Of a stretch of 64,000 nucleotides of DNA, positions 1 through 9,016 are shown one piece after another. The stretch comes from Fusarium oxysporum f. sp. lycopersici 4287 (taxonomy: Eukaryota; Ascomycota; Sordariomycetes; Hypocreales; Nectriaceae). Under the pieces are notes generated by a model. That model made no database searches, was not told the DNA's origin, and saw only the letters and a list, made by a program, of their open reading frames with translations. Numbering within the stretch: the first letter of the stretch is position 1; the number at the start of each line of letters is the position of its first letter. The stretch lies in assembly GCF_000149955.1 (NCBI RefSeq), contig NW_017264850.1:59106-123105 (forward strand), given 5' to 3'. The translations under genes were made by a program, and so were the position numbers.

Positions 1-461
1 AATGTAAAGATGAAGGACGGTACATATCTGTTGGCGCACTGGAGCCTCAGTTCTTTGAGAACCTTCTCCAAGGCCTGGGATTGACAAGCGACAACATTTT
101 AAGCCCGGGTCTGCGGCGCGAGGACAAGCGTTCGTGGCCACGGATGCAAGAGGTATTTGTCAAAACGTTCAAGGAGAAGACACGCGAGGAATGGGAGCAC
201 ATATTTGACGGTTTGAACGCATGCGTTGCCCCTGTTATCGAGGACAAGGAGATGGAAGAGGCGGGTTACGAACAGCGACCAATAGTAAACCTGACTGCCA
301 CGCCGGCGAGACCGGTAGACACACAGTGGAAAGGCAAGCGGCTGAGTCCGGGTCACGGCGCAGAGGAGACATTGAAGACGTGGATGAACTGGGAGCATGG
401 TGAAGACTATGCGATTGATCAAGGAGTATATCTGTTGCGTCCAGTGGATTCTAAACTTTAA
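1..461 (+). CDS. CoA-transferase family III / alpha-methylacyl-CoA racemase, C-terminal part
   Basis: The frame is open from base 3 and stops at 461, giving the last 152 or so residues; the 5' part lies outside the window. Bases 24-56 encode ISVGALEPQFF, a hallmark of the CaiB/BaiF family including alpha-methylacyl-CoA racemase. The family moves CoA between acids or epimerises 2-methylacyl-CoA through an enolate. The downstream segment (tryptophan-rich, TREEWEHIF then a PV-E-E stretch) is the usual C-terminal lobe. The protein ends -SKL, the canonical peroxisomal targeting signal type 1. It lies tail-to-tail with a regulator gene, 62 bp away. With an acyl-CoA dehydrogenase and a multifunctional beta-oxidation enzyme nearby, racemase activity in peroxisomes is the best inference; a plain CoA-transferase cannot be excluded without the N-terminal half and its catalytic residues. 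Confidence 0.88.
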   Translation, partial: CKDEGRYISVGALEPQFFENLLQGLGLTSDNILSPGLRREDKRSWPRMQEVFVKTFKEKTREEWEHIFDGLNACVAPVIEDKEMEEAGYEQRPIVNLTATPARPVDTQWKGKRLSPGHGAEETLKTWMNWEHGEDYAIDQGVYLLRPVDSKL

Positions 462-523
462 CTCAGGTTCATTTCCAGAGCCACGTCGGCACAAGCCAAT
501 AGTATCAACGAAGGAAAACTATA

Positions 524-3103
524 TCATATAAAGTTCGATAAGTTCACAGTCATTAGACTGTCTGCATCGCCTTCAGTGTTGAGAAGAGTTGGCAACAGTG
601 TCTCAACATCGCACCAAGACCCTGGGAATGGCGACCCGGCCAAAAGATCACTCATGTCGGTAGTAGTCCAGCTTTCCATTACCATATTTGGAAATTCCAT
701 CGGTACTCGTGGCTGTTGGGCCACTGTAACTGTCCGACTGCTATCGTCTTGACCTAAGCCCGGCTCCTCTGCCGCAGAGTCTTGGTTCCAGTTGCCCGAG
801 GTGCTCGGGCTCGGATACATGCAACTTGCCGCAACGGTGTTAGGTCCCATATCTAGCCGAGGCTTATACGCCGCGTTTTCGCGTTCTCCAAACTTGCTTC
901 CCCCGGTCGGTAAAGTCCAGGGAACGTGAAGACCAGTGTTCTTTAGTATCGAGTTGAGAAATTGCATGGCGTAGTCCGCAGATGTATACATCTCTTGTAG
1001 CTGCTGAAGGACGTTTACGCACTGGTAGAGGCGTCCGAGACTGAGACTCCGGGCTTCCTCGTCGTCTGAGCATGTGTTGAAGAGATGGACAAGAGTGACA
1101 GCGAGATAGGCTGGAACGGCAAGGGTCGGTAGGAAACGCAGTTGGTTATCCCGCTGTAGGTTGAAGGCCAATTTGGTCATCTCGACTGCTGTGTCCGTTA
1201 CATTTCCCCTCGATACTGTGCTGCCATCATTTCTCGCACCATCGTTGTTGGAGCCGAAGCAGAAGACCTGCGGCCTATGGAGAGCACCCAATGCCGTTAG
1301 GTAGACCATTCGAAGCTGGGCCTGGTGAAGTCGCAATATCTCATCAGCATGTAGCTCGTCGGTCGTACTAGTAACAGGCGGCCGTGATCCGGTCTTGGCA
1401 GTGTAACGAGAGTGGATGTTCTGACTCTCAAGCCAACCTTTGAGCTCGGTACTGCGTTCAGAAAGTGATTTGGCTTGCTCTGGGGATCTATCGGGCCGCC
1501 CAGTCAATTGCTGACTGTACTCAACCCCTCCGAGGTAATTGCCCATAACCGTGTACAAGGTGTTGAGAGTACGTCCAATGTAGACGCATAGACTACTTAG
1601 TTCAATGCACATTATAGCCAGACTTTGTCTCTTTTCTGAATTTGGATATGTGGCCTTCAAGTCCTGGAACAATCTATCCAGGTTTGTCGATGGGGAGCTG
1701 AAGTCAAAGTCGTCTAAGGTGAGCGGCTTGACGTTGTAATCATCCTCTCTTAGACGCGGCGGATTCCGTAATCCAAGGGCCAGTAAACGGTCCCTCATCA
1801 AACAGCACCACCATAACCTTCGACGGAGCTTCTTCTCTTGTTGCGATATTTTCAGGTGTTCGGGATCTCGATGCAAGCCCCCAACTTGGGCATTTGTCAA
1901 GGCGATACCCATCCAATGCCACGTATCCTTGTCATCGTCTGGGCAATCATACCAGTGACTCAACAGCAGAAGAGACTGAATCAACGCCATGCGATCCGAC
2001 TCATAATTTAAACTGTAGAGAATCCTGACACGGTCGTAAAAGTCTTTCCTAGCCGCTAGTCGTGAAGCATAACCTCTTGAATGCAGAGTCTTGAGGTCCA
2101 CAAAAGTGACGCTGACAAAATTGACTGCTTGGAATAGCAGAAGGCTGATGGGGTTACGGCCGTTGTTGTGAAGGATAGCGCCAGCATATTCTTCGATATC
2201 GAGGATTGGCAAGAAGGAATGAACCACTGTGATGTAAACACGTAGCAGTTCATCTCTAAACTCTGGATCTGGAATCGACAAGCACAGTTTATGTGATAAA
2301 TAGTACATATCTCTATTATCTAGGTGTTGAGGAGGGGGTCGGATGAAAGCTGGTAATGATGTTGTGATTCTTTCTGGCTGGGATGGTGCAAAAGGTCCAC
2401 TGGAGGTTCTCATCTCTTCTACATAGTCGAATGGAGCGTCGAGGTTCACGCCTTGCATGGGCGCAGGCGGTTCTGTGTTTGACGGCTGGTCGTCATGGAC
2501 CTGAACGTGGATTTCATCCATGGGCTCTCCGTCAGCGGGTTGCTGTTGCTGGTCTGGACACGGCAAGTCAGTTCACTGTTTAGAACCACGAAAGCACACA
2601 CAATAGTACATACCGAATACAGAAATTTCGGTCGCATTGAGTGGTTGAGAACGAGACCGGGGGTCTTCATCCTCTGGCTCAATTTCTGCCTCAGCGTCGG
2701 GTTCATCGGGTTCAGATAACTCTTCTGGCTCAAGAGACTCCGGCACTGCAGCAGGTAGACATGAGGTCACAAATATCGGTGGGGGCGAACCAGAAGAGCG
2801 GTCGCGAGCAGCGGGCGGGTTCGAATTGCGGCGACGCTGGCAAGAGGCGGCGGTAGGTCTCCGACCCCGATTTGACTCTTTCAGAACGCAATTAATGCTG
2901 TCAAGTCGACAATTCGTGCAAGGAACACCTCCATCGGTGACGTCGCAACGAACTTTACGGTTTCGGCATGATAGACAGGCCTTGGATGAGCGTCTCTTCC
3001 ACGGGCGCTGGCCATCGCAAGGGGCGCTTCGTTTTGCTGACGATGCTGTTGCCCGGTTGGACGGGTCACCGCTCGGCTGGGAAGAGGGAGGTTGCGAAGG
3101 CAT
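524..3103 (-). CDS. Zn2Cys6 transcription factor (cutinase-factor/Far-like), 839 aa
   Basis: Two exons, 3103-2614 and 2553-524, joined by a 60-bp GTATGT...CAG intron; the join restores frame exactly (840 codons with stop). Residues 43-72 hold six cysteines spaced as a Zn2Cys6 binuclear cluster (CLSC-RNRKVRC ... CTNC-RLDSINC) behind a basic KRRSSK stretch. An acidic linker (about 120-160) follows. The middle contains the fungal regulatory domain, recognisable by RRLWWCCLMRDRLLALGLR. The cluster and this motif resemble cutinase transcription factor 1-beta and the Far fatty-acid regulators (family knowledge). It is a DNA-binding nuclear regulator. The next gene is a paralogous factor in the same orientation, and the neighbours are acyl-CoA enzymes, so control of that cluster is a reasonable inference. 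A second acceptor at 2576/2577 was discarded because it gives an immediate stop. Confidence 0.9.
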
Positions 3104-3963
3104 CTATGCAACAGAGATAAAAGGATATAGGGGAGGACTGGCGATGATTCCAGGCAGAGTGACAGCCTTGTAAGGCGCTGGCAAGCGATCTTGGCTGGGT
3201 ATCAGGAGTCTGGAGTAAAGTGGAGGTGAACAACCTGCGAGGGGGTTCCAGGGGCTGGATTCTCAAGGCACTCCCTATAACAGTATGATAATGCCAGAGA
3301 TGATTGGGTAACACGCTGTGCTTGGACCTGGTCCTTGGAGCTGGTAAGCTAATTGCACTAATTTAGAGCGAACGCTCTGATACGCGGGGCCCCGCGTTCT
3401 AGCTTTAAGGGGTATAGCAACAGGCGCATCTTCCCCGCATCCACCACAGCTTTGAGCTTACTGTAGCTGCCGCTCCGACAGATAGGTCTGTGAGCCAGCA
3501 GTAATTCTTAATGTAAGCTATTGCTCATATTCAAGGTTAAGATGTTTATAAGTCTAATAAAATAGGTCTGTAGAAAGCACGCAATATGACAGATAGAAAC
3601 AAGGATGTATTTTAGGAGGTTTAATACTAATAAAGTTATATTATTCCAAGTACCAGAACCAAGGATAGTTCGTCGATCCAACCTTTTCTGTCAATAGCCT
3701 GGTCCAGAACAGGGATCAAGCCAACCCCTCAATTCCCAATACAGACCCACGGTGCCAGTGGTTTTTAGTAGCCGAGGGCCGAGCACACAAACTAAGCTGG
3801 ATGGTCATCTCTTGTCCACTCTTTATCGCCATGTGATGTCATTCAAACGCTCGAGACTCTGCTTGAGGATCAAACTACCGACACCTGTAGCTTGTAGCTA
3901 GCGCCGTTGGTCAAATGCCGTTCCGTAGGGCCCATCGAGCGGTATGTGATCTGCAAATGTGCA
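3104..3963. promoter_or_regulatory. Intergenic region upstream of the 524-3103 regulator
   Basis: 860 bp with no gene seen. It contains the promoter of the minus-strand regulator ending at 524 and the 3' flank of the next one. CCGAGG (reverse of CCTCGG) occurs at 3772-3777. This hexamer is the published site of the Aspergillus Far fatty-acid regulators; its use here is inference. Confidence 0.35.
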
Positions 3964-6539
3964 TCAGAGCACTTCCTGGTCGTCGTCTGCGAAGTCTTCC
4001 ATGGCTTCACTAAAGAAGACCGAGTTTAAATGTGAGTTCCCTCTAGTTGAAGAAGAATGCGAGTATGGTTCATCTTCGTGCCGACGATGTTCTCTAAGCC
4101 ATTGCGGAAAGTCTTCTTCGGCCGGGCATCGACCGCGGGCAAGCGAGAATTCAACCGCCAAGGCGATGCGGAGATACATCCGTGGATCCTTCAAGAGCAT
4201 GTCTGTCCAAATATCACTGCTCCAAGATTCTTCAATCAACGTGGCTGGTCGCACCACATGCTCATCAGCACCATGAGAAGAGGCAGTATAGGTCGGTAGC
4301 GGTACACTAATCTTGATATGCTCCACGATGCCTCGGATGTACTTTATGGTGCTTGTCGCGTTGTCGTAAAGATGATTGAATTGGTTCATGACATCGAGGT
4401 GCGCATCCAGATCCCGTTGTGTGTCACCGTCTGAATTCTGAATATGAGATTGTAATAAAAACCAGATAAATGGAGTTGCTGCAAAACTGATGCTGTGGAG
4501 GAAGTCTGATTAGCGCGGAGCCTTATCCAGCAAGGGTTATGTTGTTTGACTAACAAGGTCACTGGGAGGTATTGAACCAAACCCGAATCTTTGAGTTCTA
4601 TCATGTTCTCTGTAATACTGCGCAAACAGCAGCCGAGACTTTTATGCGCAACAATTCTTGCATTTGGCGGATCGTCAAGCTGTTCTCCCTCGAGAAAATC
4701 CCTGCTGAGTAATGTGTGATTATAGAGTGATGCCTTTGCAGCGCTGTCATCAAGTACCTATTAGTCGTCTAGCACAATCACATGGTAGAAGCAGGGGAAC
4801 AACTCACTGATAGTAAGTGCAAAGAACGTTGGAAAACAGTATTAGTGATTCATGAGCTCCAGTGATGAGGGTAGGTAATTTGAACATCGCATATGTCTTG
4901 TCATACCACTTATCCAGCCTCATGGTAAGATCCTCAATCTCGTCACGGCACAACTCACGTACCTTTGCCAAAGAAGGCGCGGGAGGTATTTCACTTAGTA
5001 GAGTGCCCAAATCACCAAGGGCTATAGCAATCTGCACTATGAGGCGTTTTACAATGCCGTCGTACACTCGAGATGTCCCAATTTCATGAGCAAAGTCTGC
5101 GGCTGACAGTTCCGGGCAGTTATATGCAGTGGGACTAAGGAGCGGTGACTGGCGAAGTGCCAAAGCCAGGATTCGATCGCGGAGAACACAGCACCACCAT
5201 AGACGTTTGAGCAAAGCTCCCTCACGGGTGTCTTTTTTCTCCTGATACCGATGAGTATCTGCACTCTTAGCGTAGTGTGTAGCGATACTGAGCCAGTACA
5301 ACGGCTTCTTATCCATGAAGCTTATCGTGCGGTATGTTAGCATTATAGCCCCCTGGGCCCTGTCTTGGTCGCCGAGGGTAGATTGAAGATCGAAGAGTGT
5401 CTAGCAAGCCGTCAATCGTACTATCGCAGCCATGAGGCTTGCTGGGGATGGGTACCGTAGCCCGCGAGTAGAACTCATCTTGAGCTTCTTTAACAGTATG
5501 AAAGCCAAGGCAGACCAGCGATTCTAGGGAGACATACTTGATTGAACACGAGTCAGTCAACAGCAAGATCCAGATGTTCGACATAGCCTTACCGGGCTGG
5601 ATACAAAAAGCATCGCCTGCAGGACGAACAGAGAGACATATCCGTTGCTGTCAGCTTGCTCACTATATGACGCCCAAAATCTCTGTTCATCGAGTAGAGG
5701 AACAAGCGGATGGAAGTATAAGAAGTAATTATTCACGAACTCCTCAAGTATAGGCTTGGTGGGCACATGAAGACACCCTCGCTGTTCTAACAATCTAGCC
5801 ACTTCTGAATCTACCTCCCGAGATGAAGGATGCTTGATGAAGTGATAGAACGGGAAGAGCATAAAACCTCCTGTGATCCAAGGGAACTTCTGTCTTCGTT
5901 TGGGCAGCCTGGCCTGGCAAGAGCTTGGAATGTTGTCGTCGCTCAACAGTTCGCGCTCAGCATGGGTCGACAGCCTGGGGGCAGGTCTCTTTGAGTTGGA
6001 CCAGGTATCATCGCCTGGAGGTGTGGGTGGTTTGGTGCCATAATCAGTAAGAGGCACATTATGATCTGTCTCTGGAGTCGAATATGTATCTGTAACTGCA
6101 GCGGCGGGACACAGCGAGGGCAATATATGTTGATTCTCGTCAAGGTCAAGGTATTGAGATGGCGAAATGGGTCGGTAGGCTTCATCTGAAGATGCCTCTA
6201 GGTTTTTCATCACCGGGACTCTCGTCTCGTTCGGCCTTGTTCAATATGTTAGATGAGTAGCCTCCCAATATATCAACAAGGATCGACCTACGCGCCACGC
6301 CTCTTGGACTTAATAACGCACGTGTGACCGTCTAAGCGGCAGTTTCGACATGTCCCTCCGCTTTCGATCACGTTGCATCGTACTTTTCGCTTCCTGCATG
6401 GAAGACATGCTATCGACGCTCGCCGCCTTTTGACACCACGTGTAGTCATTTGAGGATTGGGGGGCTGATGTATGGTGCGGATCACAGTTGTCGTCTGCGC
6501 GCTGCTGAACGGGAAAGACATTAAATCGGGATTTGGCAT
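3964..6539 (-). CDS. Zn2Cys6 transcription factor, paralogue of the neighbouring factor, 760 aa
   Basis: Six exons: 6539-6292, 6235-5593, 5536-5456, 5400-4808, 4743-4555, 4492-3964. Introns are 55-64 bp, all GT-AG, and frames join to 761 codons including stop. The start at 6539 (MPNPDLMSF) is chosen over upstream ATGs because it sits just before the zinc cluster. Cysteines 45, 48, 55, 64, 67 and 74 form CLPC-RKRKVRC ... CRNC-RLDGHTC. The fungal regulatory domain is shown by LKRLWWCCVLRDRILALALR and the RISFMDKK/YWLSIA region. It is the same type as the factor ending at 524: basic stretch, cluster spacing, RLWWCC motif and order all match, suggesting an old tandem duplication. The role is nuclear DNA binding; the regulated genes are probably the adjacent acyl-CoA enzymes, which is inference from position. 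Confidence 0.87.
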
Positions 6540-7025
6540 GGTGTTAATATGATGAGAGTGATGTTGTGTTTGACTGCTTGGAATAAATATGGATGTAAGC
6601 AATGATGACACGTTTGGTTCGGAACGAAAACTATGAGTGAGGTAGGGACAATTGATAACAATTGCTAGATCGACGAGGCTGGGCATCATTGAATACGGTG
6701 AGCCGGTTCAGGTGTTATAACTCGTCTCTTCCCCCATGAACACCTTCCAGCCTCGTGGCAACTTGCGTTACTGGCAAAGTGGCCGAGGCAAGGCTTTCAT
6801 TCGGGCAGAGCTATTTAATGCGGCTAACAACAACATCACGGAAACCAAGGTAATCATTTGCCCGCCAGGAGGAAGAATGTGGTGGAGACACGGAAACTAG
6901 GATGAAGACGTCTTACTCTTGGATGGCGCTGACTAACTGGATAAAACTTACTTTAAACGAACTATGATAGCTACCCACAGTAGTGTACGCAGTACTCAGA
7001 CTGATTTTTAGTGCCTCTGGACATG
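6540..7025. promoter_or_regulatory. Promoter region of the 3964-6539 regulator
   Basis: 486 bp between two minus-strand genes; no coding sequence recognised. CCGAGG lies at 6783-6788, about 245 bp upstream of the regulator's ATG. Nothing else is distinctive. Confidence 0.3.
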
Positions 7026-8375
7026 TCACAACTTGGTCCTTTCCGCCTTCTCACCAGTGTTCTTATATCCAAACAAGTAAGCCGCAATCTTGCGCATCTG
7101 AACCTCTTCGCTCCCTTCTGTGATTCTATATCGTCTAAAGTGACGCCAGATGTGCTCAAAAGGATAATGCCTCGAGTAACCATCTCCGCCATGGATCTGC
7201 ATCGCGCGATCCGCTGCCTCGCAAGCCAATCGATTTGCGTAGTAGTTGCACATACCAATCTTATGTCCTAACCTCTTCTCTATAGCAACCCAGGGCGCTT
7301 TGCCATCTTGTTTTGCTTGCGCCGTTACGTCATCCATCTCCACTGCAGTGCGCAAGATGAGGAGCCTCAGCATCTCTTCCTGGGTTGAGAGTTCGACGAG
7401 GGGCCATTGGATGGCTTGGTTGATGGAGAGAGGCTTTCCGAAGACATTGCGGTTATTGGCGTATTCGACACTCTTTTGGATGCAGTATCGGGCGGCTCCG
7501 CAGCTAGACGCAGCTTGTCTGATTCTGTTTTCGTGCGTGAAGGTCTGGGCAATGGCTAGGCCGTTGTCGCGAGGGCCGAGGATGGCTGATGCTGAAACCA
7601 GGACATCTTTGAAAAGAACCGTTGCATGATCGGTTGGCATGTTGAGAGTCCACTCATACGATGCAACTGTGACGCCAGGGGAGTTCCGAGGTACTAGGAA
7701 AGCCGTGATACCGCTGGCATCTCCGACTTTTCCAGATGTTCTAGCAAAGACCACACAGTAGTTTGCATGGTGCATTCCCGTCTGCCATTTCTTGTTTCCA
7801 TTAATTCTGTAGCCCTCTTCTCCTGACGAAAGAGTGACAGCTTTCGCTGTTGTCTCCATATGTGTTGCATCTGACCCATGGTTGATCTCCGTTAACCCGA
7901 AAGTAGCTCGTATTTGTCCATTGATGCTAGCAGGAATCAGATCTTGCTTCTGTTTCTCAGTCCCGTAGTGATAGATCAAAATGACAAATGGCATGTTTCC
8001 GACGATACTGTGCTCGCTCTGTAAGTCGTTGGCCAAGCTCACACCGCCGCCATACTCAGGATGGGAGGACAGATGGTACCGAGTAGCGCACATGTACAGG
8101 TTCATTGATGCTTCTCCTGATCCACCAAACTCCCGAGGAGATGAAAAACGGTAGAAGCCTGCCGTATCAGCAAGCCTTTTTGTGTGTTGTAGCAAGCGCT
8201 CCCATTCTTCTGTCGGCAGGCCTTGGTTATGCCATTGAGTTCGTGAAGCTTCCCGGCGGTAGTCAAAGAATCTGTCATTGTCGTCCCTCTTTTGCAAAGG
8301 TAGAATGGTTTCATGGATAAAGGAATCAAGGCGAGACAAGAAGCTCTGTATATGCAGTGGTAGTTCAAAATTCAT
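7026..8375 (-). CDS. Acyl-CoA dehydrogenase (ACAD10/11-like), peroxisomal tail
   Basis: Single-exon frame of 449 residues, close to the usual family length. It is an FAD enzyme that introduces the alpha,beta double bond into acyl-CoA. Family features in order: an all-helical N-terminal half, FGLTEINHGSD (FAD/substrate loop, about residues 150-160), NGNKKWQTGMHHANYCVVF (beta-domain), RIRQAASSCGAARYC, and near the end IHGGDGYSRHYPFEHIWRHFRRYRITEGSEEVQ, split here by description only, typical of the C-terminal domain that holds the catalytic region and the EG-EVQ flavin contact. The protein ends -TKL, a variant of the peroxisomal PTS1 tripeptide. It lies between a regulator and the multifunctional beta-oxidation enzyme, all on the minus strand, and would supply the enoyl-CoA used by the latter. 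CCTCGG lies 226 bp upstream of the start. Confidence 0.93.
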   Translation of the reverse strand: MNFELPLHIQSFLSRLDSFIHETILPLQKRDDNDRFFDYRREASRTQWHNQGLPTEEWERLLQHTKRLADTAGFYRFSSPREFGGSGEASMNLYMCATRYHLSSHPEYGGGVSLANDLQSEHSIVGNMPFVILIYHYGTEKQKQDLIPASINGQIRATFGLTEINHGSDATHMETTAKAVTLSSGEEGYRINGNKKWQTGMHHANYCVVFARTSGKVGDASGITAFLVPRNSPGVTVASYEWTLNMPTDHATVLFKDVLVSASAILGPRDNGLAIAQTFTHENRIRQAASSCGAARYCIQKSVEYANNRNVFGKPLSINQAIQWPLVELSTQEEMLRLLILRTAVEMDDVTAQAKQDGKAPWVAIEKRLGHKIGMCNYYANRLACEAADRAMQIHGGDGYSRHYPFEHIWRHFRRYRITEGSEEVQMRKIAAYLFGYKNTGEKAERTKL

Positions 8376-9016
8376 CTCGTCAGGAAGTTGAGGATAATAG
8401 AATCTGTAATGATATGTAAATAATGTTGATAACGCCCAATTCTGATATTGAGATATTGTTTATTGTTTTTTATAGGGATATATCCAGCCGTTCAAAATAA
8501 AGAAGCAATGAATCCAGGATGGTTTGTCTTGTAGACGATAGTTCGCCGGGCAAAGGGTTAGTAAACGTAGATGACAGAGCGGTCTAACCTTGCAACCTTG
8601 CCTCGGCTTTCTCGGCATGCGGCCTACATGGTGCTTCTTCAACGACAGCGAGTGCAATTAACCAGGTAAATCGCCTCTACAGTAAGTTTCTTGTTTTGGT
8701 CACCGGAATTACAAAAAGCTTGCCGATATTAGCCAGAGTAGGGATAGAAGCCACCGGCACACGACTGGGGAACTCTACCAGGATTGGATTCTGGATATAA
8801 TTTTAATTAAGATAGTACTTTTATGCAATGAATCGATCTAAATGCATGCGTGTCTATCTTGGCTAAGTCGAGGTAAGGCGCGCATTGCAAGCATTAGCTA
8901 TGTGGTCTATTCACTCAAAACAACACTCGGCAAGATAATCGAGGTTTACTTATTCTATCTTCGTCTTCTGATAAGGGCAAAGACGCTTTACCAAGCTAAC
9001 ATGCCATCCAAACTGG
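8376..9016. promoter_or_regulatory. Promoter region of the acyl-CoA dehydrogenase
   Basis: 641 bp without a gene. CCTCGG sits at 8601-8606, followed 6 bp later by a second partial CTCGG. The rest is unremarkable, moderately AT-rich sequence next to the 3' end of the multifunctional enzyme gene. Confidence 0.35.
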
